From: Spirochaetaceae bacterium | GTDB lineage: Bacteria; Spirochaetota; Spirochaetia; PWKH01 | Assembly: GCA_003559765.1 (NCBI GenBank) | Contig: PWKH01000061.1 | Location: 1-44,482 of the forward strand | Length of the DNA stretch: 44,482 bases | Direction of reading: 5' to 3' | In this document: piece after piece, positions 35,514 to 43,964 of the stretch | Numbering within the stretch: the first letter of the stretch is position 1 | Layout of the letters: every line of letters starts with the position of its first letter | The notes under the pieces: model-generated | What the model saw: the letters and a program-made list of their open reading frames with translations, nothing else | Databases searched by the model: none | Told to the model about the DNA's origin: nothing | Translations under genes and position numbers: made by a program

Positions 35514-36140
35514 GTGAATACAAAAAACTATTTCGTGCTGGAAGGTCTTGACGGCTCCGGCACCACAACTCAATGCGCGATGCTGGCCGAACGGCTTAAT
35601 GCCTGCGGCATCGATGCTGCACAGACCTTTGAGCCTACCGATTCTCCCATTGGTGCGGTGATCCGTTCCATTCTCTGCGGCTCCTATCCTGCTCATCCCG
35701 CTACCCTGGCATACCTGTTTGCTGCAGACAGGCATAATCATCTCTTCCATCCTGAGTCAGGCATTCACACCATGCTTGAAGCAGGTACATGCGTAGTTCA
35801 GGACCGATATGTTTTCTCCTCCCTAGCCTATCAGTCAGTCCAGTGCGGGTATGATCTTGTCTCTACATTAAATAACAACTTTCCCCTGCCTGAGATTACG
35901 TTTTTTCTCGATATTCCTGTGGAAGTTTGCCTCAATCGGCTTGAACAGCGGAAGGGAACCAGGGAAATATTTGAAAAACAGGCATTCCTCCAGCAGGTAC
36001 GCTCCTCCTATCAGGCAGTGTTCAGCTCATTTGCTGATACAGCAGAAATTATTACTGTTGATGCCGCTTTGTCAAGGGAAGCTGTCCATGAGCAGATCTG
36101 GGCCGTCATCGTTCAGAGAATGAGCATTCCGTCTCCGTAG
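35514..36140 (+). CDS. tmk: Thymidylate kinase with an atypical P-loop
   Basis: A 208-residue dTMP kinase (dTMP to dTDP). Family features are VLEGLDGSG at the N-terminus, FEPTDSPIG (the RExG-like region), DRYVFSSLAYQ (substrate and Mg site), PEITFFLDIPVEVCLNRL and a short lid (EQRKGTREIFE). The P-loop reads GLDGSGTTTQ, so the usual Lys (position 17) is Thr; the codons are unambiguous. GTG start with GAGG six bases upstream. It is divergent from tamB, and its last 28 nt overlap the convergent queA. Despite the substitution the rest of the enzyme is intact, so it may still be active. Confidence 0.9.
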   Translation: MNTKNYFVLEGLDGSGTTTQCAMLAERLNACGIDAAQTFEPTDSPIGAVIRSILCGSYPAHPATLAYLFAADRHNHLFHPESGIHTMLEAGTCVVQDRYVFSSLAYQSVQCGYDLVSTLNNNFPLPEITFFLDIPVEVCLNRLEQRKGTREIFEKQAFLQQVRSSYQAVFSSFADTAEIITVDAALSREAVHEQIWAVIVQRMSIPSP

Positions 36141-37141
36141 GAGAAAAACCGGTACCCTTGAGCCTGCGCCTCCCGGTATGCACGGAGAATGAACTCCCTG
36201 CCGGCAAAGGCTGCTGTGAGCACCAGCAGGGTGGATTCGGGGGTATGAAAATTGGTAAACAGATGATCCACCGCCCTGAACTGGTATCCCGGGGTGATAT
36301 AAAGACCGGTTGAATCTGTTCCCGCTTTGAAAAAACCCTCGGCGCAGGCTGATTCCAGCGTCCGCATCGAAGTCGTCCCTACTGCAAGAATCGGAATGTT
36401 CTGATCCTTCGCCCGGTTGAGCTTTCCAGCTGTGCCCTCCGGGACGGTATAGATCTCCCGGTGCATGGTGTGGGATTCGATCTCATCAGTTCGAATCGGG
36501 ATGAACGTGCCCACTCCTACATGCAGGGTAATCTCTTCGATCCCTATCCCCCGCTCCAGCAGCTCCTGCTCAATCTCAGCAGTCATATGCAGTCCTGCGG
36601 TGGGAGCGGCAACAGATCCGGTTTCCTTGGCGTAGATGGTCTGGTAGCGCTGCTCATCCATCTGCTCGTCATCCCGCTTCATATAGGGAGGAAGGGGGAC
36701 ATGCCCGTGTTCCAGGAAATACTCCTCCCCGACGGGAATATCGGTGCGAATCGTTTTCAGCACCGAACCGTCACAGATCCGCTGGGAGACAATCTCTGCC
36801 CCTATTCCGCCGGGAAGCTCATACCGGTCCCCCGGCCGCTGGCTTTTTGCCCTGCCTGCCATCACCTCCCAGGTGTCATCACCTGTCGGTGAGATAAACA
36901 GGAACTCAATCACCCGTCCGTCCCTCTTTCTGCCGTACACCCGGGCTTTTCTGACCCGTGAATTGTTGCGGACCATGATCATCGGGGCATTCAGGTAGTT
37001 CGACAGGTTCCGGGTAGAGTCATGGATGATCTCACCGGTCTCCCTGCACAGCACCATCATTCTGCTGCCGCTTCGCTTCTGTGACGGATACTGGGCTATC
37101 TGCTCCGGCGGCAGGTCAAAAGAGAAGTCCCTGGTCTTCAT
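36113..37141 (-). CDS. queA: S-adenosylmethionine:tRNA ribosyltransferase-isomerase
   Basis: A 342-residue QueA that transfers and rearranges the ribosyl of SAM onto preQ1-tRNA to give epoxyqueuosine. Family blocks: [70 protein letters not shown] and [26 protein letters not shown] precedes its ATG inside the ruvB end (26-nt overlap). It is the last gene of the lepB-to-queA series. Together with tgt in this window it shows that the organism makes queuosine. Confidence 0.97.
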   Translation of the reverse strand: MKTRDFSFDLPPEQIAQYPSQKRSGSRMMVLCRETGEIIHDSTRNLSNYLNAPMIMVRNNSRVRKARVYGRKRDGRVIEFLFISPTGDDTWEVMAGRAKSQRPGDRYELPGGIGAEIVSQRICDGSVLKTIRTDIPVGEEYFLEHGHVPLPPYMKRDDEQMDEQRYQTIYAKETGSVAAPTAGLHMTAEIEQELLERGIGIEEITLHVGVGTFIPIRTDEIESHTMHREIYTVPEGTAGKLNRAKDQNIPILAVGTTSMRTLESACAEGFFKAGTDSTGLYITPGYQFRAVDHLFTNFHTPESTLLVLTAAFAGREFILRAYREAQAQGYRFFSYGDGMLIL

Positions 37142-38153
37142 GGTCCTCCCGTGGGTCGATGTTGAATAACTGATAGGCCTTCCGGGTAACCGTTCTCCCC
37201 CGGGGAGTTCGCTTGAGAAATCCCTGCTGGATCATGTAGGGTTCATAAAAGTCCTCGAGAGATTCGATCGCCTCTCCTACGGATATCGCCAGGGTCTCAG
37301 CACCGACCGGCCCCCCGTCAAAGGTGTGGATAATCGCCGAGAGAATTCTCCGGTCCTGCTCCTCAAGTCCGTTCTGATCAATTTTCAGTTTCTTCAGCCC
37401 GTCGAGGACTACCGATTCGGTAATCACACCGTCTGCGAGAATCTGCGCATAATCCCTGAGTCTGCGGAGCAGCCGGTTTGCCACCCGCGGAGTCCCCCGG
37501 GAGCACCGCGAAAGCATGGTAACGGCTTCGGGGGTAATCTGAGTATCAAGAATGATTGAAGATCGCCTGAGCACATGGGTCAGCTCCTCCGGCGAATAGA
37601 ATCCGATGCGGAAATTGATCCCGAACCGGGTATGCAGCGGTGCGGCAACCTGTCCGGTCTTTGTGGTCGCTCCGATGAGGGTGAAATTAGGAAGAGGGAT
37701 GCGCACCGTCCGTGCCGTCGGTCCCTGGCCGATGATCCAGTCAAGCTCAAAATCCTCCATGGCGATATAGAGAATCTCCTCAAGGGCAGGTTTGAGCCGG
37801 TGGACCTCGTCAATAAAGAGGATACTCCCCTCCTGCAGCGTGGTGAGAATACCTGCCAGATCTTTTGTCTTCTCAAGCGCTGGGGCGGAAGTAGCCTTCA
37901 GCTCCCCTCCCATTTCATGGGCGATGATCGAGGCAATGGTGGTCTTTCCCAGCCCCGGCGGACCTGCAATGAAGACATGGTCCAGGGGCTCCTCCCGCTG
38001 CAGGGCGGCGTCCATGAATATCTGCAGGTTTTCCTTCAGATCCTTCTGTCCCTGAAAATCCTTTAAAAGCTTCGGTCTGAGCAAATGTTCGTTCGCCGCT
38101 TCACCGGTCAGCTGCGTCTCGGTTATCACTGATTCATCATCCATGGACTGCAT
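37116..38153 (-). CDS. ruvB: Holliday junction branch-migration ATPase RuvB
   Basis: A 345-residue AAA+ motor. Walker [10 protein letters not shown], Walker [12 protein letters not shown]-terminal winged helix ([21 protein letters not shown]...RTPRGR). The sensor-1 region, normally GATTRAG...PLRDRFG, reads GATTKTG...PLHTRFG; the Arg corresponding to the arginine finger in RFG is kept. RuvB hexamers drive branch migration with RuvA. GAGGAG precedes the ATG, 9 nt after the ruvA stop. Confidence 0.97.
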   Translation of the reverse strand: MQSMDDESVITETQLTGEAANEHLLRPKLLKDFQGQKDLKENLQIFMDAALQREEPLDHVFIAGPPGLGKTTIASIIAHEMGGELKATSAPALEKTKDLAGILTTLQEGSILFIDEVHRLKPALEEILYIAMEDFELDWIIGQGPTARTVRIPLPNFTLIGATTKTGQVAAPLHTRFGINFRIGFYSPEELTHVLRRSSIILDTQITPEAVTMLSRCSRGTPRVANRLLRRLRDYAQILADGVITESVVLDGLKKLKIDQNGLEEQDRRILSAIIHTFDGGPVGAETLAISVGEAIESLEDFYEPYMIQQGFLKRTPRGRTVTRKAYQLFNIDPREDHEDQGLLF

Positions 38154-38162
38154 CCGCTCCTC

Positions 38163-38750
38163 TTAACTCATCAGCCTGATGGCTTCTTTCATCAGATACG
38201 CTTCCCGTTCGGCCTCCTCTATTCCGGAGAGTGCGTCCCGGGAGGAGATTTCCTGGAGCGCCCTTTTGATCTGCTGGCGCTCATATCCCATTTGAATCAA
38301 AGCTTCGGTGATATCTGCATGCTGGTCAGATCCCTCCCGCTCTTCGAGTTCCACCAAATTTCCCTTGAGCGCCAGAATAACCTTCTGGGCGGTTTTTTTA
38401 CCCATCCCCGGCACTTTGGAGAGGGTGGCCACGTCATCCTGCTTAATGGCATTGACCAGCAGCTGCGGAGGCAGCCCGGAAAGAATACGCAGCCCCTGCT
38501 TGGGGCCGATGCCCGAGACGGATATCAGATCGAGAAAAAGCTGCCGCTCCAGCTGATCTGAAAAACCGGTGAGAAACATCTGATCCTCACGGTGATGCAG
38601 ATGGGTGTATACGGTGCAGGTGCTGCCTGAACCGGGCAGAGCCGACAGGGTGGCGTTGGAGCAGAGGATAGACCATTCAACGCTGCCGCAGGAAAGCAGC
38701 AGCATCCCCTCCTGCTTCCCGGTAATTCGTCCTGTCAGTGCATGTATCAT
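38163..38750 (-). CDS. ruvA: Holliday junction DNA-binding protein RuvA
   Basis: 195 residues from the ATG at 38750 (MIHALTGRITG). The track's start 63 codons earlier is an artefact inside ruvC. An N-terminal OB fold is followed by two helix-hairpin-helix motifs (LISVSGIGPKQGLRIL and LSKVPGMGKKTAQKVILAL) that grip the junction. The C-terminal domain III (DITEALIQMGYERQQIKRAL) contacts RuvB. The start overlaps the ruvC stop as ATGA, so the order ruvC-ruvA-ruvB is translationally linked. Confidence 0.97.
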   Translation of the reverse strand: MIHALTGRITGKQEGMLLLSCGSVEWSILCSNATLSALPGSGSTCTVYTHLHHREDQMFLTGFSDQLERQLFLDLISVSGIGPKQGLRILSGLPPQLLVNAIKQDDVATLSKVPGMGKKTAQKVILALKGNLVELEEREGSDQHADITEALIQMGYERQQIKRALQEISSRDALSGIEEAEREAYLMKEAIRLMS

Positions 38751-39238
38751 TTCGTCATCCCCCTGGTTCCCTGGACGGTGTGAATATGGCAGACCGCAGC
38801 GGCGAGGGCGTCGGACACATGATCGCTGATCTCTCCGCTTTTCAGACCCAGGATCATTGCCGTCATCCGGGCAACCTGATGCTTCTGGGCCTTCCCCATG
38901 CCGGTCAGGGCAAGCTTTATCTGCAGGGGAGTATAGCATGAAAAGGATATTTGCTGAAGACTGGTCAGATACAGCACTGAACCGATGACTTTCGCCACCG
39001 GAATCGCGCTGGATACATTTCGGAGAAAAAAAATGTCTTCGATACTTACCGATTTCGGCTGATACTGATCGATAATCCCCTTCAAAGCCTGGGTGATCAG
39101 CAGAATCCGCGCTTCAGTATTCTGATCGGTATTCGTGGTAACCGTACCATAGGACACCGGGTGCAGCCGTCCATGGGCGTGGTCGATGATACCCCATCCG
39201 GTGGAGGCGATCCCCGGGTCTATTCCCAGCACTCTCAT
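38747..39238 (-). CDS. ruvC: Holliday junction resolvase RuvC
   Basis: A 163-residue endonuclease of the RNase H fold. Acidic catalytic residues are visible in LGIDPGIASTGW (first Asp), SIEDIFF (Glu) and DHVSDALAAAVCH (the final His/Asp pair). The block YTPLQIKLALTGMGKAQKHQV is the conserved DNA-binding part. It cuts Holliday junctions symmetrically. It lies 12 nt behind yebC, a very common pairing. Confidence 0.97.
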   Translation of the reverse strand: MRVLGIDPGIASTGWGIIDHAHGRLHPVSYGTVTTNTDQNTEARILLITQALKGIIDQYQPKSVSIEDIFFLRNVSSAIPVAKVIGSVLYLTSLQQISFSCYTPLQIKLALTGMGKAQKHQVARMTAMILGLKSGEISDHVSDALAAAVCHIHTVQGTRGMTK

Positions 39239-39250
39239 GTATTCAGTATA

Positions 39251-40003
39251 TCATGAGAGATCATCTTCAGGATTGAAATCATCGGGTATGTCAAGGTTCG
39301 TGGAAACCGACTGCACGTCGTCAAGATCGTCGATCCGCTCAATCAGCCGCAGGGCCTTGGCGGTCTTCTCGTTGTCCAGAGATATGGTTGCATCAGGGAT
39401 CCTGGACAGCTCTGCTGAACTTTCCTCATATCCCTCCTGCTGCAGTGTCTCAAGCACGTCATTGAATTCATCCGGTGCAGTAAGTACTTCAATCTGATCA
39501 CCTTCAGCAGACACGTCCTCCGCTCCGGCCTCAAGGGCAGCTTCAAGGATCTCATCCTCCGAGTAGCGCTCTGCCGGATAGGTAATCAGCCCTTTTCGCT
39601 GAAAAAGGTAGGAGACACAGCCGGTCTCACCCAGGTTTCCGCCGTTTTTCGTCAGGGTGCTTCTCACATCAGCGGCAGTACGGTTTTTGTTGTCCGTCAG
39701 CGTATCAATCAGGATGGCAACTCCCCCAGGTCCGTAGGCTTCATAGGTCAGCTCAACATATTCGACGCCGTCGAGGTCCCCGGTACCTTTCTTAATGGCC
39801 CGCTCTATATTGTCCTTGGGCATGTTTTCGGTTTTCGCCTTCAGCACTGCAGTGCGCAGGCGGGGATTCGCTTCAAGTTCTCCGCCGCCGAGCTTTGCGG
39901 CAACCGTGATTTCTTTGATAAGCTTCGTGAATATTTTCCCGCGTTTTGCATCCTGAGCGCCCTTTTTATGGCGGATAGTAGCCCATTTACTGTGTCCTGA
40001 CAT
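39251..40003 (-). CDS. yebC: YebC/TACO1-family protein
   Basis: 250 residues from the ATG at 40003 ([25 protein letters not shown] is the universal start of the family), with AGGAGAACCT upstream. The track's start 15 codons earlier is rejected. Also visible: [30 protein letters not shown] and [23 protein letters not shown]. Members have been described as transcriptional regulators (PmpR type) and as ribosome-associated factors easing polyproline stalls (TACO1 type). Sequence alone does not decide. It is encoded directly before ruvCAB. Confidence 0.95.
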   Translation of the reverse strand: MSGHSKWATIRHKKGAQDAKRGKIFTKLIKEITVAAKLGGGELEANPRLRTAVLKAKTENMPKDNIERAIKKGTGDLDGVEYVELTYEAYGPGGVAILIDTLTDNKNRTAADVRSTLTKNGGNLGETGCVSYLFQRKGLITYPAERYSEDEILEAALEAGAEDVSAEGDQIEVLTAPDEFNDVLETLQQEGYEESSAELSRIPDATISLDNEKTAKALRLIERIDDLDDVQSVSTNLDIPDDFNPEDDLS

Positions 40004-40051
40004 AGGTTCTCCTATTTTACGTTCTGATATGCAGATGAAAACTACCACAGT

Positions 40052-41206
40052 CTAAAAAACGGTGTCAAGTGGCTGAAAAATTCTCAGATCACCAAGTGAG
40101 TCAACCAGATCAAAGAAATCAAGGATAATCGTGTTCATAATGAGCAGCCCAGGCCGCTTCATCCTTCCTGACTCCATATACCCCCGGTCGCTCCACCTCC
40201 GGATGCCCTGTTCAATTATCCCGGCAGTTTCGCCTCCCCATCCCCGGGAAATACGATCCACCGGAATGCCTGTTTCGGTCCGGAGGGACACCATGATCAG
40301 CTCCTTGAGCACCTCCTGCAGGCTTACCGTCTCATAGGCCCCTGCTTCTGTCCCTTCCCTGCAGTATAATGCAATATTCAGGGGTCCTGTACGCCGAAAA
40401 AGCTGATCAGCCTGCATCACTGAAGATACGGCGCTGCATCCGAGGCCGATGCAGTCCTTCAGCTCCCAGTACCTGCTGTTGTGCAGACCCTGCTTTCCCT
40501 CCCGGCAGAAATTGGACAGTTCATACTGTCTGAACCCCTTCGCATCCAGATGCTTCCAGGCAGGAGTGAGATGGTCCTGCTCATCCGGCACGGTGAAACT
40601 CCGGGCCAGAGCGGTCTGCTCCTCAATATCCAGTTCATAGAGGGAGATATGGCCGCAGCCGCTGAGATCCAGCAGTCTGTCAATATCCCTGCAGGTATCG
40701 CCGGGATGAGTGCCGGGGACGGCGGTGATGAGATCAGCGCTTATCCGCAGCCCGGGATAGGAATCCAGAAGCCTGAGGGCAGACTCTGCAGCCTCAATGG
40801 AGCCCCTCCTGCCGAGCACCCGCCTCGCCTCCGGTGAAAAGCTCTGAATCCCGATGCTGATCCTGCTTCCTCCGTGGGAGGCGAACACATCCAGCTGCTC
40901 CCTGCTCACTCCCTCAGGGTTGGATTCCATGGTCAGCTCCCGGCAGCGTCCTGCAAGGGGACTGAGCGCCTCCATCAGCCGATTCAGCTGCTTCGGGCTC
41001 AGCATTCCCGGGTCTCCGCCGCCGATATAGATAGTCTCAGGGAAGAACTCAAGTGAGTGCAGTTCCGCAGTCATCCGGTTGAGGTAGGAATCTAGGGCAT
41101 CCGCTGCATCATCAGCAGAGAAAAAGGCACAGTAGCCGCATCTGCTGCTGCAGAACGGGATATGGAGGTACAGGGAGGCTTCAGTGCCTGCAGCCTGATC
41201 CGTCAT
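40052..41206 (-). CDS. hemW: Radical SAM protein HemW (heme chaperone-like)
   Basis: 384 residues. The radical-SAM cluster motif is CSSRCGYC (C-x3-C-x2-C), near residue 18. HemW features are YLHIPFC, GIQSFSPEARRVLGR, ISLYELDIEEQT, and YELSNFC followed by HNSRYW, the heme/substrate block that separates HemW from HemN. The glycine-rich SAM-binding motif reads GGGDPGML, where most relatives have GGGTPS. HemW is thought to deliver heme rather than oxidise coproporphyrinogen. It starts 2 nt after lepB. The C-terminal winged-helix-like part is compressed. Confidence 0.9.
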   Translation of the reverse strand: MTDQAAGTEASLYLHIPFCSSRCGYCAFFSADDAADALDSYLNRMTAELHSLEFFPETIYIGGGDPGMLSPKQLNRLMEALSPLAGRCRELTMESNPEGVSREQLDVFASHGGSRISIGIQSFSPEARRVLGRRGSIEAAESALRLLDSYPGLRISADLITAVPGTHPGDTCRDIDRLLDLSGCGHISLYELDIEEQTALARSFTVPDEQDHLTPAWKHLDAKGFRQYELSNFCREGKQGLHNSRYWELKDCIGLGCSAVSSVMQADQLFRRTGPLNIALYCREGTEAGAYETVSLQEVLKELIMVSLRTETGIPVDRISRGWGGETAGIIEQGIRRWSDRGYMESGRMKRPGLLIMNTIILDFFDLVDSLGDLRIFQPLDTVF

Positions 41207-41208
41207 AT

Positions 41209-42198
41209 TTACCGAATCACTCCTGCTCTGGAAAAGGGCCAGAATATCACATTGGCCTTTCCCAGCACCCGGTCATGGGTGACTGGACCGAAATATCTTC
41301 CGTCGATAGAATTGTCCCGGTTGTCGCCGATCGGAAAAATATATCCTTCAGGGATGTAGTACCCCTGCTCCATCCGGTAGAATTCATTCCTTGCTGACTG
41401 CTGATCGGGATGCAGGGTCAGGAGCTCATAATGCTGCAGCCTGGTCATCTCATAATAATCAACCAGGGGCGGTCTGCCGGAAAGTCCGCCTGCAGTCTGC
41501 TGGTCTTCGGAGGACAGGGTGAGCCCTGCATACTCATAGGCATTGCTCCTGGCAGAAAGAGAGAACCGCAGATAGTCATTATCGTCAAGGAGCCGCTTCG
41601 AGGAGAAGCTCCCTCCCGACAGCTGCCGCAGTTCGGTTTCTGCTATCGGTTCACTGAATCCACGGGGATGAACATAGAGCTCTCCCTGCCGGAAGGCCGC
41701 CCGCTCGCCCTCCACGGCAGCGGCCCGTTTCACATACAGCTGCGCCCGGGGAGTGCCGTCCTCATGACGGTCAAGATTGACCAGCGACAGGGTGAGCATA
41801 TAGACCACCCGGTTGAGGATATCGAAGGCGGGCCCTCGGGAGACGTAGGCGGGATTTTCGAAAATAAAGACCTCATACCGTTCGGGATTGGTATCATCAA
41901 GAAATTTCGGACCTCCTGGATAGAGCTCGGGTCCGTAGACCATTTTATTCACAAACAGCCGGTCGCCGATCTTCAAAGTGTCCTCCATGGAGGAGGAAGG
42001 AATCTGATAGAGCTGAAATATGAACTGATTGATCAGCAGCACCCAGAATACCGCCCACAGGATCGCCTCGGCCCATTCCCGGATCTGCCCCTTCTGCTTT
42101 TCCCGGAGCTTGCGCCGTTCTATCCGCCGAGCCCGTTTTTCGAGCAGTCCCTCGGCCTTCCCTTCGATCCAGTCCAGGTATGATGATATGCTGTCCAT
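41209..42198 (-). CDS. lepB: Signal peptidase I
   Basis: A 329-residue membrane serine protease. It has a cytoplasmic basic N-terminus (1-40), one transmembrane helix (about 44-62), box B QIPSSSMEDTL with catalytic Ser70, box D YVKRAAAVEGE with catalytic Lys157 (family consensus is nearer KRVVGxPGD), and box E GDNRDNSIDGRYFGPV. A ~90-residue insert between boxes D and E is longer than in small SPases. It removes signal peptides from secreted and outer-membrane proteins, excluding lipoproteins. AGGAAG precedes the ATG. It heads the lepB-hemW-yebC-ruvCAB-queA series. Confidence 0.95.
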   Translation of the reverse strand: MDSISSYLDWIEGKAEGLLEKRARRIERRKLREKQKGQIREWAEAILWAVFWVLLINQFIFQLYQIPSSSMEDTLKIGDRLFVNKMVYGPELYPGGPKFLDDTNPERYEVFIFENPAYVSRGPAFDILNRVVYMLTLSLVNLDRHEDGTPRAQLYVKRAAAVEGERAAFRQGELYVHPRGFSEPIAETELRQLSGGSFSSKRLLDDNDYLRFSLSARSNAYEYAGLTLSSEDQQTAGGLSGRPPLVDYYEMTRLQHYELLTLHPDQQSARNEFYRMEQGYYIPEGYIFPIGDNRDNSIDGRYFGPVTHDRVLGKANVIFWPFSRAGVIR

Positions 42199-42213
42199 GA
42201 TCTTCTTCCTATC

Positions 42214-42242
42214 ATATTATCGGTCCATTGACAAGTTGTCAG
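42214..42242 (-). promoter_or_regulatory. Possible lepB promoter
   Basis: Minus strand CTGACA (5/6), 17 nt, TAATAT (4/6), upstream of the lepB ribosome-binding site. An overlapping GATAAT is an alternative -10. It shares the TGACAAGTTGTCA palindrome with the divergent promoter. Confidence 0.4.
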
Positions 42243-42256
42243 CGCATCTGTACTCT
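42228..42256 (+). promoter_or_regulatory. Promoter of the PEGA gene (leaderless arrangement)
   Basis: TTGACA (6/6), 17 nt, TACTCT (4/6), then exactly 7 nt to the ATG at 42264. The TTG that the ORF track uses as start codon is the first base triplet of this -35 box. No Shine-Dalgarno exists between -10 and ATG. Confidence 0.55.
42229..42241. promoter_or_regulatory. TGACAA-N-TTGTCA palindrome in the lepB/PEGA divergent promoter
   Basis: A perfect 6+6 palindrome around one base. It overlaps the -35 boxes of both divergent promoters, so a dimeric regulator bound here could control both directions. The regulator is unknown. Confidence 0.4.
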
Positions 42257-42263
42257 CTTGTCT

Positions 42264-43460
42264 ATGAAATCGCAACGGCTGAAACCTCTGCTCGGCATCA
42301 GGCCGGGAATATATATTACCGCACTGCTGGTGCTGCTGCTGCTTGCACTCCTGTTCTGGCTGTTTATGCTCCCGGGCATACGCAGCCGAGGCAGTGAAGT
42401 CTCGATTACCACCAGCGCACCGGGAGCCGCCGTATTTATTGACGGTGAATTCGCAGGCAGTTCTCCCCTTGAGCTATTTATTCCTGCAGGAGAGCGGGAG
42501 ATCCGCATAGCCAAGCCCTGCTTCCGGGAGCTGACTGCCCGCGAGGAGATCGGCTCACGAGTGCTGTTCACCCGATTTGCACCCAAGCGGGAGAAGCTTT
42601 CATACGATCTTGAAATGGAGGATCTCACCGGATATCTGAGCTGGAGAATCCAGGATCTCTACCAATGGTCCCTGATAACCAACTATACTTCAACGTATCA
42701 GTATCCGGAAGTGATCACCGAGACCGCTGAAGATATTGTCGCAGTTTCGGGGGCTGAGGCATCATCTGAATTCGCAGAATTCATCGCCCTGCTCCCCTAT
42801 CTGGCCAGTTCAGACAAAATCACCGAAGACATGGAACAGGCATTACAGCTGCTCGAGTTCACGCTTCCCGATGATCCTGAGCCTTCTGACGTTTCAGCAG
42901 ATGTCCGCTCCCGGGCCACCCTGCAGCTTGAAGAACTGGGAATAGAATTCATCGAGATTTCCGGTGAAGGAATTGAGCCCTTTTTCATTTCTGCATCCCT
43001 GGTCGGCAGTGATCTCTTCGATCAGTTTACCGAGGAAGAGCCCCTCTGGCATCAGGACAACCGGGATGAGCTGCTGCAGCAAAGACTGGTTGATGAGACC
43101 TACCGCCATACCCATGATCAGTTCGCCGACACCGCCGTCAATATATCCTTTCATGCCGCAGCGGCCTTTGTCCAATGGGCTGACGGGCTCTACGACGAGT
43201 TCATCCTCGCTTTGCCGAACGCTCTTGACTGGGAACATGCCGCCGCAGCCCTCGGAGCAGACAGACTTGAAGGACTGTGGCAGTGGACGAGCTCTCCCTT
43301 CTACCCGGGAGCTCCCCGGCAGTACGAGCGGCAGCATGAACTGCTTGAGTTTGAGACTCATTATCATCTGAAAGGAGGCGGCAGCAGCCGGGCAGCAGCC
43401 CTCCCTCCTTCAGCATGCTCTCCGGTCACCGGATTCAGGCTGCTGCTTATCAAGGAATAA
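42264..43460 (+). CDS. PEGA-domain envelope protein with a degenerate SUMF1/FGE-sulfatase-like domain
   Basis: 398 residues from the ATG at 42264. Residues 1-15 are basic and 16-37 form a signal anchor. Residues 44-85 form a PEGA domain (VSITTSAPGAAVFIDGEFAG, SPLELFIPAGEREI). From about 225 the order of motifs follows formylglycine-generating-enzyme/SUMF1 domains: an FDQF strand, VNISFHAAAAFVQWADG, LPNALDWEHAAA, LWQWTSSPFY, GGGSSRA and TGFRLL at the end. The catalytic cysteines of FGE are absent, so a binding rather than enzymatic role is likely. It would face the periplasm. It lies 3 nt before smpB and so is co-transcribed with it, although the functions look unrelated. Confidence 0.82.
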   Translation: MKSQRLKPLLGIRPGIYITALLVLLLLALLFWLFMLPGIRSRGSEVSITTSAPGAAVFIDGEFAGSSPLELFIPAGEREIRIAKPCFRELTAREEIGSRVLFTRFAPKREKLSYDLEMEDLTGYLSWRIQDLYQWSLITNYTSTYQYPEVITETAEDIVAVSGAEASSEFAEFIALLPYLASSDKITEDMEQALQLLEFTLPDDPEPSDVSADVRSRATLQLEELGIEFIEISGEGIEPFFISASLVGSDLFDQFTEEEPLWHQDNRDELLQQRLVDETYRHTHDQFADTAVNISFHAAAAFVQWADGLYDEFILALPNALDWEHAAAALGADRLEGLWQWTSSPFYPGAPRQYERQHELLEFETHYHLKGGGSSRAAALPPSACSPVTGFRLLLIKE

Positions 43461-43463
43461 GGT

Positions 43464-43925
43464 ATGGAAGAGCAAGGAATCAAAATACTGCAGAAGAACA
43501 AGAAGGCCTTTTTCAACTACGAGATCGTCGACACCCTGGAATGCGGAATTGAGCTGAAGGGGAGTGAAGTGAAGTCCCTTAGGAAAAACGCTTTCTCCTT
43601 CAGCGACTCCTATATCAAGATCGACAAACAGGACAACCTCATCCTTGAGGGCTTTCATATATCTCCCTACACCCACGGGACCATTGAAAACCATGAACCG
43701 ACCCGTTCCCGCAGACTCCTGGCCCACGCCCAGGAGATCAAGCGGCTGAAGCGCAAGGTTGCAGAACGGGGATTCACCCTGGTTCCGGTGCGGGTCTATC
43801 TGAAAAGAAGCATGGTAAAAGTGGAAATCGCCCTTGCCCGGGGAAAGAAGATTCATGACAAGCGAGAGTCGATAAAAGAGCGGGATCTGAAGCGGGATTC
43901 CGACCGGGCGATGAAACGCTATTGA
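43464..43925 (+). CDS. smpB: SsrA-binding protein SmpB
   Basis: A 153-residue OB-fold protein that binds the tRNA-like part of tmRNA and occupies the empty A site of stalled ribosomes. Family blocks: KNKKAFFNYEIVDTLECGIELKGSEVKSLR, NHEPTRSRRLLAH, ALARGKKIHDKRESIKERD. The basic C-terminal tail (LKRDSDRAMKRY) is the part that enters the mRNA channel. AAGGAATAAGGT precedes the ATG. It lies immediately upstream of ssrA, its RNA partner; the ssrA promoter overlaps its stop codon. Confidence 0.98.
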   Translation: MEEQGIKILQKNKKAFFNYEIVDTLECGIELKGSEVKSLRKNAFSFSDSYIKIDKQDNLILEGFHISPYTHGTIENHEPTRSRRLLAHAQEIKRLKRKVAERGFTLVPVRVYLKRSMVKVEIALARGKKIHDKRESIKERDLKRDSDRAMKRY

Positions 43926-43950
43926 TTTTCATGCTTATTCTAGGTATATT
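43922..43950 (+). promoter_or_regulatory. ssrA promoter
   Basis: TTGATT (4/6), 17 nt, TATATT (5/6). The expected start near 43957 gives a short 5' precursor before the mature tmRNA end at 43965, to be trimmed by RNase P. The -35 overlaps the smpB stop codon. Confidence 0.65.
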
Positions 43951-43964
43951 GTAAGTGAACCTAT

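Noticed and set aside
38751-38939. N-terminal extension of ruvA in the ORF track
   Set aside because: It lies wholly inside ruvC in another frame; the true RuvA start MIHALTGRI overlaps the ruvC stop as ATGA.
42228-42263. TTG start of the PEGA ORF
   Set aside because: The TTG belongs to a TTGACA -35 box; the signal anchor begins properly from the ATG at 42264.
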